DNA of 64,000 nucleotides from Streptomyces sp. WMMC940 (GCF_027460265.1 NZ_JAPZBC010000001.1:3495001-3559000), one strand, 5' to 3'; positions 38,587-49,953 are shown, counted from the first letter of the stretch. Notes: generated by a model not told the origin, from the sequence alone. Numbers and translations are program-made.

Positions 38587-39056
38587 GCACGGACCGGACC
38601 GACTCCGGCCCCGCCGTCCGGCTCGACCGCACCGCGGGCGTCGTCGAAGTGGCCGGATCCGGCCTTCCGTCGGTGCGCATCGTCCGCTCCCTCGGCAAGG
38701 AAACCGCGGCCGCACATCACGGTGGGCACCCGTGACCCGGCCCTCCCGACGCTCGCCGTGGAGCTCAGCCTGTTGCCGGTGCACGTTGCATCGCGGTCCG
38801 GGAACGCCGGTAAGGCGGGGGAACGACCACGGCGGGCCGGCACGGATCGCGCCCGGCGGGGGCCGCTGCCGCGCGGCCCCTCCCGCGTACACGCCTTCGT
38901 CGGGGCCACCGCCTGGCGGCCCGCTCACGGGAGTCCGGCTCGACCCGACGGGCGAGCCGACACCTGGACCGGCCCACAGCGGTCCCGGGATCCGGGAGGG
39001 CGTACGAGCCTCCGTGCTCCGCCCCCGCCGGGTCCGCGGCCCGGAGCGGACGTGAG
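38587..39056. other. Intergenic region without a convincing gene
   Basis: 470 bases. A 50-codon frame starting at a CTG that overlaps the regulator's stop (38582-38735) is the only candidate, and it has no recognisable family. The rest is GC-rich with no structure noted before the hspR terminator. Confidence 0.5.
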
Positions 39057-39090
39057 GAGGGACCGGGAGGTCCACACCTCCCGGTCCCTC
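39057..39090 (-). terminator. Terminator of the dnaK-grpE-dnaJ-hspR operon
   Basis: A perfect 14-bp stem (GAGGGACCGGGAGG and complement) with a 6-base loop ends 36 bases past the hspR stop. Confidence 0.85.
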
Positions 39091-39126
39091 CGCCGACTCC
39101 CGTGCGCCACGGCCCGGCGGGAACGC

Positions 39127-39588
39127 TCAGCCGTCCCGCTTCGGCCGCCACACCACCAACGCGCTCGTGTGCTGCACGTCCTGGTAGGGCACCAGATCGC
39201 GCCGGTACGACGCGTGCACCTGGGCCTCCCGCTGCTGCATGGCCAGCGCGGCGCCCTCGACCGCCGCGGACAGCTCCGCGACCTTGGCCTGCAGCGCCGC
39301 CACCTGGTTCTCCAGCTCGATGATGCGTTTGATTCCGGCCAGGTTGATGCCCTCGTCCTGGGACAGGGACTGGACCTGGCGGAGCAGTTCGATGTCCCGC
39401 GCCGAATAGCGCCTGCCGCGCCCCGCCGTGCGGTCCGGGGAGACCAGACCGAGGCGGTCGTACTGTCGAAGGGTCTGCGGGTGCAGCCCGGACAGCTGAG
39501 CCGCCACCGAGATGACGTACACCGGCGTCTCTTCGGTCAGTTCATAGGCCCTGCCACCGAATCCGGGCTGTCGACGTCGGCCGTCCAT
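39127..39588 (-). CDS. hspR: Heat-shock repressor HspR (MerR family)
   Basis: 153 residues. The MerR-type DNA-binding domain reads VYVISVAAQLSGLHPQTLRQYDRLGLVSPDRTAGRGRRYS (residues about 22-62, here seen in two helix-turn-helix and wing blocks). A coiled coil (about 85-125) mediates dimerisation. It is last in the dnaK operon, 4 bases after dnaJ. It represses dnaK and clpB through HAIR boxes and needs DnaK as corepressor, so heat, by titrating DnaK, relieves repression. Confidence 0.96.
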   Translation of the reverse strand: MDGRRRQPGFGGRAYELTEETPVYVISVAAQLSGLHPQTLRQYDRLGLVSPDRTAGRGRRYSARDIELLRQVQSLSQDEGINLAGIKRIIELENQVAALQAKVAELSAAVEGAALAMQQREAQVHASYRRDLVPYQDVQHTSALVVWRPKRDG

Positions 39589-39592
39589 CGCG

Positions 39593-40768
39593 TCATGCTC
39601 CCTTCGCAGCCTGGAACAGTTCTGCCCGCGGGTCGTGACCCTCAGTCGCCTTGCGGTACGCCTCCAGTGCCTCACGCGCCTCGTCGCCGAGTTCCGTGGG
39701 CACCGAGACCTCAACCGTGACCAGCAGATCGCCCCGGGTGCCGTCCTTGCGGACGGCGCCCTTGCCGCGGGCCCGCATCGTACGGCCGTTCGGCGTACCC
39801 GCGGGCAGTTTCAGGGTGACCGGAGGCCCGCCGAGGGTCGGGACCTTCACCTCGCCGCCGAGCGCGGCCTCCGTGAAGGAGACCGGCACCGTGACGGTGA
39901 GGTTGTCGCCCCTGCGCCCGAAGACCGGGTGCTCCCCGACGTGGACCACCACGTACAGATCGCCGGCCGGTCCGCCGCGCTCGCCCGGTGCGCCCTTGCC
40001 TCGCAGCCGGATCCGCTGGCCGTCGCTCACCCCGGCGGGGATGCGGACCTGCATGGTCCGGGACGACTTGGCGCGACCGCTGCCGTGGCAGACCTCGCAG
40101 GGGTTCTCGGCGATCAGCCCGCGGCCCTTGCAGTCCACGCACGGGTCGGTCAGCGAGAAGGACCCGCTGCCGCCGCGCGAGACCTGGCCGGTGCCGACGC
40201 AGGTCGGGCACACCCGGGGCGTGCCGTTCTTGTCGCCGGTGCCCGAACAGGCCTTGCAGGGCTGCTGGCTGGACATCCGCAACGGGACCGTGGCCCCGTC
40301 CACCGCCTCGGTGAAGCTGAGCGTCACCTCGGACTCGATGTCCTGGCCGCGGCGCGGCTGGGTACGGGGCCCCGTACCGGCCCCGCGGTTGAACAGGCCG
40401 CCGAAGACGTCCCCGAGTCCACCGCCGAAGCCGCCGGCGCCGGCGCCCCCGGCCTGGGCGCCCCCGAAGAGGTCGCCCAGGTCGAAGTTGAACGTTCCTC
40501 CGGCTCCGGGACCGGCCCGGAAACCACCGTTGCCGAAGAGCGCCCGCGCCTCGTCGTACTCCTTGCGCCGCTTGGGGTCGCCGAGCACGTCGTTGGCCTC
40601 GGAGATCTCCTTGAAGCGCTCCTCGGCCTTCGCGTCGCCCTTGTTGGCGTCCGGGTGGTTCTCGCGCGCGAGCTTCCGGTACGCCTTCTTGATCTCCGCG
40701 TCGGTGGCGTCCTTGGGGACGCCGAGGACCTTGTAGTAGTCCTTCTCGACGAAGTCCTTCGTGCTCAT
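39593..40768 (-). CDS. dnaJ: Co-chaperone DnaJ (type I, DnaJ1)
   Basis: 391 residues. The J domain holds YYKVLGVPKDATDAEIKKAYRKLA and the HPD motif in ENHPDANKG. A Gly/Phe-rich stretch follows (about 80-135). Four zinc-binding repeats are complete: CKACSGTG, CPTCVGTG, CVDCKGRG and CEVCHGSG. Two beta-sandwich client-binding domains end the protein. It delivers clients to DnaK and stimulates its ATPase. Confidence 0.97.
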   Translation of the reverse strand: MSTKDFVEKDYYKVLGVPKDATDAEIKKAYRKLARENHPDANKGDAKAEERFKEISEANDVLGDPKRRKEYDEARALFGNGGFRAGPGAGGTFNFDLGDLFGGAQAGGAGAGGFGGGLGDVFGGLFNRGAGTGPRTQPRRGQDIESEVTLSFTEAVDGATVPLRMSSQQPCKACSGTGDKNGTPRVCPTCVGTGQVSRGGSGSFSLTDPCVDCKGRGLIAENPCEVCHGSGRAKSSRTMQVRIPAGVSDGQRIRLRGKGAPGERGGPAGDLYVVVHVGEHPVFGRRGDNLTVTVPVSFTEAALGGEVKVPTLGGPPVTLKLPAGTPNGRTMRARGKGAVRKDGTRGDLLVTVEVSVPTELGDEAREALEAYRKATEGHDPRAELFQAAKGA

Positions 40769-40801
40769 CGACGTCCCTCCTTCCGGTGCCTGCCGTCTGC
40801 G

Positions 40802-41466
40802 TCAGCCCTCGTCCGGGCCACCGCTCTCCTCGTCCGTCGCCTGCTCGGCCGCCTGCTCCTTGGGCTGGGCCCCCGGCTGCGGCTCGGCCACCGCGACCCG
40901 CGCCGGCCGGATGGTCCGCTCGCCGATCCGGTAGCCCGGCTGCAGGATCGCCACGCAGGTCGTCTCGGTGACGTCCGGCGCGTAGCTGTGCATCAGGGCC
41001 TCGTGGACCGTCGGGTCGAAGGGCTCGCCCTCCTTGCCGAACTGCTGCAGCCCCATCTTGGCGGCGACGGTCTCCAGCGATTCCGCCACCGACTTGAAGC
41101 CGCCGACCAGTTCGCCGTGCTCACGGGCCCGGCCGATGTCGTCGAGCACCGGCAGGAGCTCGGTCAGGAGCTGCGCGACCGCGATCTCCTTGACCGTGAT
41201 CCGGTCCCGCTCCACCCGACGGCGGTAGTTCTGGTACTCGGCCTGCAGCCGCTGCAGGTCCAGCGTGCGCTCGTTGAGCGCGGTCCGGACCTGGTCCAGT
41301 TGGGCCGTCAGGCCCGCGTCGGCGGCCGTGCGGGCCGTCTGTGCTGCGTCCCCGGCCTGGGCCGCCCCCTCGTCCGCGGAGGGGGCGGCGGCCTGCGCCG
41401 CGTCATCGGGAGTGGCGCCGGAGGGGACGTCGGGCTTCTCCTCGAAACCCGGGGTCTCCTCCGTCA

Positions 41467-41467
<1 letters not shown>
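40802..41467 (-). CDS. grpE: Nucleotide exchange factor GrpE
   Basis: 221 residues. A disordered acidic N-terminus (1-60) precedes the long dimer-forming helix (LQAEYQNYRRRVERDR). The C-terminal beta domain has FDPTVHEALMH and the conserved LQPGYRIGERTIRPARVAVAE-type block. It releases ADP from DnaK. Its ATG overlaps the dnaK stop by one base. Confidence 0.97.
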
Positions 41468-43377
<1,910 letters not shown>

Positions 43378-43402
43378 TCACCCACCCCACGACGTCAACA
43401 GA

Positions 43403-43423
43403 CCTGAGTCGAGTCGACTCAAC
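43403..43423 (-). promoter_or_regulatory. HAIR operator 2 upstream of dnaK
   Basis: CCTGAGT, 7 bases, ACTCAAC matches at 12 of 14 positions. The two sites are 52 bases apart, about five helical turns, suiting cooperative binding. Confidence 0.88.
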
Positions 43424-43580
43424 TATGATGCCACCCCCCTTCCCCTGCCCGCCCGGCGCGGCCTGCACACCCCGTCACACCCACCGTGCCATCGTTCTGC
43501 AAAGCACGCGAAAGGTTCATAGACGCGTCTGACTGGACAGAAACCACCAGGTATCGACCGAGAAAAGACAGAACGGTCAG

Positions 43581-44210
43581 GTGAGTGCCTTGCGCCCCGT
43601 GCAGTCGGTGCGATCGGCGGGACCGGCGGAACCGGCCGGAGCAACAGGCCCCACGCGTCCGGCCCCATGGGCGCCGACCGTGCGCCCCCCCGACCCCAAA
43701 CGCCTTCTCGATCTGGCCCTCGGCACACTGCTGCTCGTCCTCGCCGCACCACTGCTGGCCGCCGCGGCCTGCTCCCTCGCCCTGCGCCGCCGGCCCGGCG
43801 GCATCGTCGCGCGGGAGCTCAGGACGGGGCTCCACGGGTACCCCTTCACCGTCCGCTCGCTGCGCACCCGCCGCTGGCGGCTGGATCTGCTCTCCCGGCT
43901 GCCCCATGTCGTCACCGGCGAGATGTCCCTGGTCGGCCCGGCGGCCCTGGCTCCCGAGGATCCCCGCGCCGCCGCCCCCTGGAGGCAGACCGTCCGCCCC
44001 GGCCTCACCGGCCCCGCCCAGTTGCACAGGCGCTCGACGCTACCCTGGGACGAACCGGAGCTGCTCGACCAGCACTACGTGGAGCACCATTGGATCGGGC
44101 TGGATCTGGCCGTCCTGGCGCGCACGCCGCGGGCCCTGCTCCCGCCTCGCACTCAGGGTGCCCTGAGCGACGCAGATCACCGCCCACCTGGCTACAGTGC
44201 GACGGAATAA
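43581..44210 (+). CDS. Sugar transferase-like protein (Bac_transf fold), short
   Basis: 209 residues from a GTG at 43581. One membrane helix (RLLDLALGTLLLVLAAPLLAAA, about residue 40-62) is followed by the catalytic-type blocks of polyprenyl-phosphate sugar-1-phosphate transferases: the KRLLDL entry, GEMSLVGPAAL and RQTVRPGLTGPAQLH. The usual Arg-rich middle is shortened, and the N-terminal membrane domain of WbaP-type enzymes is absent, as in minimal PglC-like forms. It is divergent from dnaK and not in a glycan cluster. The start has no clear ribosome site. Confidence 0.75.
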   Translation: MSALRPVQSVRSAGPAEPAGATGPTRPAPWAPTVRPPDPKRLLDLALGTLLLVLAAPLLAAAACSLALRRRPGGIVARELRTGLHGYPFTVRSLRTRRWRLDLLSRLPHVVTGEMSLVGPAALAPEDPRAAAPWRQTVRPGLTGPAQLHRRSTLPWDEPELLDQHYVEHHWIGLDLAVLARTPRALLPPRTQGALSDADHRPPGYSATE

Positions 44211-44293
44211 GTGGGTACGCTCGGCACGGACTGAATAAGTTACCGCTTAGTAAGTGCCGATCCCCCACCCTCGCAGGCCCGAGGAGCCCCGAA

Positions 44294-46603
44294 ATGCAAC
44301 TCGCCGCGATCATCGTGTCGCTGGTCCTGACCGTGGTCGGCGTTGCGCTCATCGCCCGAGCCGTCGCGCAGATCTACCGGTTCGTGAGACTCGGTCAGCC
44401 CGTGCCTGCGGGCAGCCGCACCGACGATCCCAAGGCCCGCACGGTCACCCTGGTCAAGGAGTTCCTCGGCCATACCCGGATGAACCGCTGGGGGATCGTG
44501 GGCTTCGCCCACTGGTTCGTCGCGATCGGCTTCCTGACGCTGCCGCCGACGCTCGCACAGGCGTACGGCCAGCTGTTCGAGGCCGACTGGACCCTGCCGG
44601 TCCTGGGCGGATTCCTGCCCTTCGAGATGTACATCGAGTTCATCGGCCTGATGACCGTCGTCGGCATCCTCGTGCTCATCGTGATCCGGCTGCTGAACCT
44701 GCCGTCCCGCGCGGGCCGCAAGTCGCGCTTCGCCGGTTCCAAGGCCTGGCAGGCGTACTTCGTCGAGTACGTCATCCTGACCATCGGCCTCGCGATCCTC
44801 GCCCTCCGCGGACTGGAGGGCGCGATCCACCACGTGGACCACTACGAGGCCGCGTACTTCGTCTCGTACCCGCTGGTCCTGGCCTTCGACGGGCTGAGCG
44901 TCCCCACCCTGCAGGCGCTGATCTACTTCACCGCCATGATCAAGATCGGCACGTCGCTGATCTGGATGATCACGGTGTCGCTGAACACCAACATGGGTGT
45001 GGCCTGGCACCGCTTCCTGGGCTTCCCGAACATCTGGTTCAAGCGCAACGCCACCGGCGAGAGCGCGCTGGGCGCCCTGCAGCCGATGGCCTCGGGCGGC
45101 AAGCCGATCGACTTCGAGGACCCGGGCGAGGACGACGTCTTCGGCGTCTCCCAGGTCGAGCAGTTCTCCTGGAAGGGCATCCTCGACTTCTCCACCTGCA
45201 CCGAGTGCGGCCGCTGCCAGTCGCAGTGCCCCGCCTGGAACACGGGCAAGCCGCTCTCCCCGAAGCTGCTGATCATGTCGCTGCGCGACCACGCGCACGC
45301 CAAGGCCCCGTACCTGCTGGCCGGCGGCGGCAAGACCATGGAGGGCGAGGAGAAGGCCTCCGAGGAGCAGCTGAAGGACGTCCCGGCCGCCGCGCTGGCC
45401 GAGGCCGAGCGTCCCCTGGTCGGCACGCTGGAGGACAACGGCGTCATCGACCCGGACGTGCTGTGGTCCTGCACCACCTGCGGCGCCTGCGTCGAGCAGT
45501 GCCCGGTCGACATCGAGCACATCGACCACATCGTCGACATGCGCCGCTACCAGGTGATGATCGAGTCCTCGTTCCCGTCCGAGGCGGGCACGATGCTCAA
45601 GAACCTGGAGAAGAAGGGCAACCCCTGGGGCCTGGCCAAGAAGCAGCGCGTCGAGTGGACCAAGGAGGTCGACTTCGAGATCCCGATCGTCGGCAAGGAC
45701 ATCGAGGACCTCACCGAGGTCGACTACCTGTACTGGGTCGGCTGCGCCGGCGCCCTGGAGGACCGCGCCAAGAAGACCACCAAGGCCTTCGCCGAGCTGC
45801 TCCACATCGCGGGCGTCAAGTTCGCGATCATGGGCGGGGACGAGAAGTGCACCGGTGACTCCGCCCGGCGCCTGGGCAACGAGCCCCTGTTCCAGCAGCT
45901 CGGCCAGGAGAACGTGGCCATGCTGAACATGGCCTTCGGGGAGTCCCTCGACGACGACGGGGAGGTGGACGAGTCCACCAAGAAGCCGAAGGCCGCCAAG
46001 AAGATCGTCGCCACCTGCCCGCACTGCTTCAACACCATCGCGAACGAGTACCCGCAGCTCGGCGGCGAGTTCGAGGTCATCCACCACACCCAGCTGCTCC
46101 AGCACCTGGTGGACGAGGGCAAGCTGATCCCGGTGACCCCGGTCGAGGGCCTGATCACGTACCACGACCCCTGCTACCTGGGCCGCCACAACAAGGTCTA
46201 CACGCCCCCGCGCGAGATCATGGACAAGGTGCCCGGCCTGCGCCAGCAGGAGATGCACCGCCACAAGGAGCGCGGCTTCTGCTGCGGCGCCGGCGGCGCC
46301 CGCATGTGGATGGAGGAGCGGATCGGCAAGCGCATCAACACCGAGCGCGTCGACGAGGCCCTGTCCCTCAACCCGGACATCGTCTCCACCGCCTGCCCGT
46401 TCTGCCTGGTCATGCTCTCCGACTCGGTCAACGGCAAGAAGGGCGAGGGCAAGGCCAAGGAGTCCCTCCAGGTCGTCGACGTGGCCCAGCTGCTGCTCGA
46501 CTCGGTGAAGACCCCGGCCGACCCGGGCGACGACGGCGACGGCGACGCGGACGACACCGCACCGGCGGACTCGCCGGACCCGGAACCGGAACCCGTGAAG
46601 TAG
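44294..46603 (+). CDS. Membrane Fe-S oxidoreductase (heterodisulfide-reductase-like)
   Basis: 769 residues from ATG 44294 after GAGGAG. The N-terminal 260 residues form about six membrane helices of the nitrate-reductase-gamma/HdrE heme type. Then come two 4Fe-4S motifs (CTECGRCQSQCP and CTTCGACVEQCP) and two CCG domains (around ATCPHCFNT, HDPCYLGRHN and FCCGAGGARMWME). This layout is common in actinobacteria and is thought to pass electrons between menaquinone and a flavoprotein partner, possibly in fatty-acid oxidation. The acidic C-terminal tail is variable. Confidence 0.92.
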   Translation: MQLAAIIVSLVLTVVGVALIARAVAQIYRFVRLGQPVPAGSRTDDPKARTVTLVKEFLGHTRMNRWGIVGFAHWFVAIGFLTLPPTLAQAYGQLFEADWTLPVLGGFLPFEMYIEFIGLMTVVGILVLIVIRLLNLPSRAGRKSRFAGSKAWQAYFVEYVILTIGLAILALRGLEGAIHHVDHYEAAYFVSYPLVLAFDGLSVPTLQALIYFTAMIKIGTSLIWMITVSLNTNMGVAWHRFLGFPNIWFKRNATGESALGALQPMASGGKPIDFEDPGEDDVFGVSQVEQFSWKGILDFSTCTECGRCQSQCPAWNTGKPLSPKLLIMSLRDHAHAKAPYLLAGGGKTMEGEEKASEEQLKDVPAAALAEAERPLVGTLEDNGVIDPDVLWSCTTCGACVEQCPVDIEHIDHIVDMRRYQVMIESSFPSEAGTMLKNLEKKGNPWGLAKKQRVEWTKEVDFEIPIVGKDIEDLTEVDYLYWVGCAGALEDRAKKTTKAFAELLHIAGVKFAIMGGDEKCTGDSARRLGNEPLFQQLGQENVAMLNMAFGESLDDDGEVDESTKKPKAAKKIVATCPHCFNTIANEYPQLGGEFEVIHHTQLLQHLVDEGKLIPVTPVEGLITYHDPCYLGRHNKVYTPPREIMDKVPGLRQQEMHRHKERGFCCGAGGARMWMEERIGKRINTERVDEALSLNPDIVSTACPFCLVMLSDSVNGKKGEGKAKESLQVVDVAQLLLDSVKTPADPGDDGDGDADDTAPADSPDPEPEPVK

Positions 46604-46624
46604 TCGTCTGCAAGGACGAGCGGC

Positions 46625-46663
46625 AAGCGGCCGGATCTGCCTCGGGGGCAGGACCGGCCGCTT
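46625..46663 (+). terminator. Hairpin terminator after the Fe-S oxidoreductase
   Basis: AAGCGGCCGG pairs with CCGGCCGCTT, with an inner GCC/GGC stem. It is followed by a C/T-rich tail. Confidence 0.75.
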
Positions 46664-46865
46664 CTGCCTTTTCCGGCACCGCGGCACCGCGCCGCTCCCG
46701 GGCCCCGGACAACCGGGCCACCCGACGCCGAGTCCGTGACCTCCCTTGTGCGGACCGCCGTCGGCCCTCGCGGTCCCCTAGGGGATGTCACAGCTCGGCC
46801 GCAAAGGTCCCCCGGATACCCGGCCCCGGACACCGGACGCAGCGGGACCGGGTACGTTCGAATGC

Positions 46866-47810
46866 GTGGCTGGATTCAGGATCGGACGCGGCCGGGACAA
46901 CAACCGCACCCCGCAACAACAACCGCAGCAGGCGCCCCCGTCGCCGTACGGACAGCAGTACGGCCCCGGAGGAGGCCAGGCGGCGCCCTCGTACCCCCCG
47001 CAGCAGCAGTGGCCCCGCAGAGGCGGCGGACACGGCGGACAGGGCTACGCACACGGGCACGGGAACGGGAACGGGCAGCCGTACGGCGAGCCCGAGTACT
47101 TCGGCGACCCCTACCAGCAGCACCGGCAGCAGGGCGGTCACCAGGGCGGCGGCCACGGCGCCGACCCGTACGCCGACAACCCCGGCCACACCCGGGCCTT
47201 CAGCGTCGGCGAGGACCCGTACGGCGACGGCTCGACGTACCACGCCGGCGCCGCACCCGTCCCGTCCGGCCCGCGCCTGCACTGGAAGGAACTGCTGAGC
47301 GGGATCGTGCTGCGCCCCGGCCCGACCTTCCTGCAGATGCGGGACTACCCGGTCTGGGGCCCGGCGCTGAGCGTCACGTTCCTCTACGGCCTGCTCGCGA
47401 TCTTCGGATTCGACCAGACGCGCGACGAGGCGATCAACGCACCGTTCGCGAGTGCGCTGACCTCCGTGATCATCACGGGTGTGGGCTTCGTGCTCGGCGG
47501 TCTGATCCTCGGCGCGGTCACCCACACCCTGGCCCGCCAGCTCGGCGGCGACGGGGCATGGCAGCCGACGGTCGGCCTCTCGATGCTGATCATGTCCCTC
47601 ACGGACGCCCCGAGGCTTCTCGTCGCCCTCTTCCTCGGCGGTGAGAACTCGCTGGTGCAGGTGGTGGGCTGGGCGACCTGGCTGGCGGCGGCCGCGCTGT
47701 TCACCTCCATGGTCAGCAAGTCGCACGACCTGCCGTGGCCGAAGGCGCTCGGCGCCTCGGCACTCCAGCTGATCGCGCTGCTCGCGATCATCAAGCTCGG
47801 CACGATCTGA
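46866..47810 (+). CDS. Yip1 domain membrane protein with Gln/Gly-rich N-terminus
   Basis: 314 residues from a GTG at 46866. An earlier GTG or ATG would add a poor, Pro-rich lead. Residues 1-135 are low complexity (Gln, Pro, Gly, His). HWKELLSGIVLRPGPTFLQMRDYPVW marks the start of the Yip1 fold, followed by five membrane segments. The family is tied to membrane traffic in eukaryotes, and its role in bacteria is unknown. The ribosome site is weak, so translation may be leaderless. Confidence 0.82.
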   Translation: MAGFRIGRGRDNNRTPQQQPQQAPPSPYGQQYGPGGGQAAPSYPPQQQWPRRGGGHGGQGYAHGHGNGNGQPYGEPEYFGDPYQQHRQQGGHQGGGHGADPYADNPGHTRAFSVGEDPYGDGSTYHAGAAPVPSGPRLHWKELLSGIVLRPGPTFLQMRDYPVWGPALSVTFLYGLLAIFGFDQTRDEAINAPFASALTSVIITGVGFVLGGLILGAVTHTLARQLGGDGAWQPTVGLSMLIMSLTDAPRLLVALFLGGENSLVQVVGWATWLAAAALFTSMVSKSHDLPWPKALGASALQLIALLAIIKLGTI

Positions 47811-47842
47811 CCGGCGTCCCGGTCACGGGACGGACCACGACC

Positions 47843-47903
47843 GTGGCCCCTGCCTTACGAGGTCGCTGTTGCACCAACAGCGACCTCGTAAGGCAGGGGC
47901 CAC
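47843..47903. terminator. Exceptionally long perfect hairpin
   Basis: A 28-bp stem without mismatch (GTGGCCCCTGCCTTACGAGG begins the left arm) closes a 5-base loop. It lies between the convergent Yip1 and phosphoribosyltransferase genes, so it is well placed as a bidirectional terminator. A further partial copy of CAGGGGCCACGT follows at 47912-47923. Confidence 0.85.
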
Positions 47904-47972
47904 GTGCGCGACAGGGGCCACGTCGGCGCGCTCGGGGCGCGCTCGGCGGCGGGTGCGCGGCCGCGAGGGCGG

Positions 47973-48470
47973 TCAGGCGTCCAGGACCTGGCCGCCACGC
48001 CGCACGAGGGGCCTCTCGACACTCCACGGGAAGTTGATCCAGTCGTCCGTGCGCTTCCAGACGTACTCGCACTTCACCAGCGACTGCGGCTTCTCGTAGA
48101 TGACCGCCGACCGCACCTCGGCCACATGGTCGACGCAGAAGTCGTGGACGAGCTTCAGCGTCTTGCCGGTGTCCGCGACGTCGTCGGCGATCAGGACCTT
48201 CTTGTCGGAGAAGTCGATCGCGTTCGGGACGGGCGCGAGCATGACCGGCATCTCCAGCGTCGTGCCGACGCCGGTGTAGAACTCCACGTTGACCAGGTGG
48301 ATGTTCTTGCAGTCCAATGCGTACGCCAGCCCGCCGGCGACGAAGACACCGCCGCGCGCGATCGACAGGACCAGGTCCGGCTCGAAGCCGTCGTCCGCGA
48401 TCGTCTGCGCGAGCTCACGGACCGCGACACCGAACTTCTCGTACGTCAGGTTCTCGCGTACCCCACTCAT
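47973..48470 (-). CDS. Phosphoribosyltransferase (xanthine/guanine type)
   Basis: 165 residues. The PRPP-binding loop is VLIADDVADTGKTL, and VLSIARGGVFVAGGLAYAL forms the pyrophosphate loop. Length and the YEKPQSLVKCEYVWKRTDDWINFPW ending region fit Gpt-like purine salvage enzymes. It is 13 bases downstream of dcd on the same strand, so the two probably form a nucleotide-metabolism operon. Confidence 0.9.
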   Translation of the reverse strand: MSGVRENLTYEKFGVAVRELAQTIADDGFEPDLVLSIARGGVFVAGGLAYALDCKNIHLVNVEFYTGVGTTLEMPVMLAPVPNAIDFSDKKVLIADDVADTGKTLKLVHDFCVDHVAEVRSAVIYEKPQSLVKCEYVWKRTDDWINFPWSVERPLVRRGGQVLDA

Positions 48471-48483
48471 TGCGTACCGGCCC

Positions 48484-49059
48484 TCACACCTGCGTCCGAT
48501 GGAAGTTCATGAACGACCGCGAGGCCGTCGGCCCCCGCTGCCCCTGGTAGCGGGACCCGTACTTCTCGGAACCGTACGAGTGCTCCGCCGGCGTGCTCAG
48601 CCGGAACATGCACAGCTGCCCGATCTTCATCCCCGGCCAGAGCTTGATGGGCAGGGTGGCCAGGTTCGACAGTTCCAGGGTGACGTGCCCGGAGAACCCG
48701 GGGTCGATGAAGCCGGCCGTGGAGTGCGTGACCAGACCGAGCCGGCCGAGCGAGCTCTTGCCCTCCAGCCGGGAGGCGATGTCGTCGGGCAGGGTGATGA
48801 CCTCGTACGTCGACGCCAGCACGAACTCGCCGGGGTGCAGGATGAACGCCTCGTCGCCCTCCGGCTCCACCAGCCGCGTCAGGTCCGCCTGCTCGACGGC
48901 GGGGTCGATGTGCGGGTAGCGGTGGTTCTCGAACACCCGGAAGTAGCGGTCGAGCCGCACATCGATGCTCGAGGGCTGCACCATCGAATCGTCGAACGGG
49001 TCGATGCGCACCCGTCCCGCGTCGATCTCGGCCCGGATGTCCTTGTCTGAGAGAAGCAC
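48484..49059 (-). CDS. dcd: dCTP deaminase
   Basis: 191 residues from a GTG at 49059. It begins [22 protein letters not shown]. The substrate-binding [14 protein letters not shown], the catalytic Glu region [12 protein letters not shown] and [23 protein letters not shown] are diagnostic. It makes dUTP (or dUMP in bifunctional forms) from dCTP for thymidylate synthesis. Confidence 0.97.
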   Translation of the reverse strand: MLLSDKDIRAEIDAGRVRIDPFDDSMVQPSSIDVRLDRYFRVFENHRYPHIDPAVEQADLTRLVEPEGDEAFILHPGEFVLASTYEVITLPDDIASRLEGKSSLGRLGLVTHSTAGFIDPGFSGHVTLELSNLATLPIKLWPGMKIGQLCMFRLSTPAEHSYGSEKYGSRYQGQRGPTASRSFMNFHRTQV

Positions 49060-49281
49060 GCCCCGAGGATACGCAGAGCGCGCGGGCCCGCCCCAATCGG
49101 GCGGAGCCCGCGCGCCCCCACTCGCTCTCGCGCCGCTCCACGCCGGCCGAGTCGGCGTCCCGTCCGGCGGGACCGCCCGGGCGTGCACACCGTCGGCACC
49201 ACCTCCGGCGTTCCGCCGCTGCGCGCGGGTGGACGCCGCCCCTGACACCGGCCGGGCCCGCACGGGCCCGCCGCGCGCCCG

Positions 49282-49491
49282 TCAGCGGCTCTGCAGCACC
49301 ACGGGGACGGCCTGCCGCAACCGTGCGCACCGGGGGCAGCGGATGAGCCGCCCGGGTCCGATCCGGCCGGTACCGAGCTGCTGCATCGGGAACGACGAGG
49401 TGGTGAAGACATGCCCCTCGGCACAGCGGACGACGGTGCGCGAGAGTGAATCGCCTCGATCCATCGAGTCCTTCGAGTCCATCGGCTGCAT
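49282..49491 (-). CDS. Small zinc-ribbon-like protein
   Basis: 69 residues from ATG 49491, after GGGAAGGG. After an unstructured Asp/Ser-rich lead, it has RCAEGHVFTTSSFPMQQLGTGR and then RLIRCPRCARLRQ. One Cys and a His in the first block plus CxxC in the second could bind one zinc. I have the impression this is conserved in Streptomyces, with no known function. ATGs at 49482 and 49464 are alternatives. Confidence 0.7.
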   Translation of the reverse strand: MQPMDSKDSMDRGDSLSRTVVRCAEGHVFTTSSFPMQQLGTGRIGPGRLIRCPRCARLRQAVPVVLQSR

Positions 49492-49879
49492 CAAGTCCCT
49501 TCCCCGACAAGCTGGATGAGACAGCCACATTAGGGGATCAACAGGACAGCGCTCCACGCGGCACTCCGCCGCCAAAGGTACGCCCCAACGCCTCCACGTC
49601 CCAGCCGCATCGGGCACCGCACGAAGGGCCGCGGCCCCCGCGGGCGGACGGCCGTCGACGACCGCCGACCGGCGGTCCGCGGTCGTCGACGGGCACCACG
49701 GGCACGACCGGAACGGGACCCGCGGGGGCCGCAGCGGAAGACAGGTGGGCGCGCCCGCCGGCAGTCCGGTCGCCTGCCGAACTGCCGGAAATGCACGGAA
49801 GCCCCTCGGGGCAATACACCGAGGGCCTTCGATGGGGTACAGTGTGCAACGCTGCGGCATTGATCAATCAAGCCGCTTC
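49492..49879. other. Intergenic region upstream of tRNA-Gly
   Basis: No convincing gene. A small hairpin (CCCTCGG/CCGAGGG, 49803-49825) and a -10-like TACAGT (49839-49844) precede the tRNA. Confidence 0.5.
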
Positions 49880-49953
49880 GCGGGTGTAGTTTAATGGTAG
49901 AACATGAGCTTCCCAAGCTCAGAGCGCGGGTTCGATTCCCGTCACCCGCTCCA
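49880..49953 (+). tRNA. tRNA-Gly (anticodon CCC)
   Basis: 74 bases with an encoded CCA. The acceptor pairs GCGGGTG with CACCCGC, the anticodon loop is TTCCCAA (anticodon CCC, decoding GGG), and the T arm holds GGTTCGATTCC. Its 3' part is the attachment site of an integrative element. Confidence 0.97.

Noticed and set aside
38582..38735. 50-codon frame starting at CTG and overlapping the LuxR-type gene stop
   Set aside because: Possible translational coupling, but the start codon is rare, the peptide has no signal sequence or motif, and I have no supporting evidence.
44240..46687. 815-codon minus-strand open frame opposite the Fe-S oxidoreductase
   Set aside because: Shadow frame. Fe-S and CCG motifs are on the plus strand.
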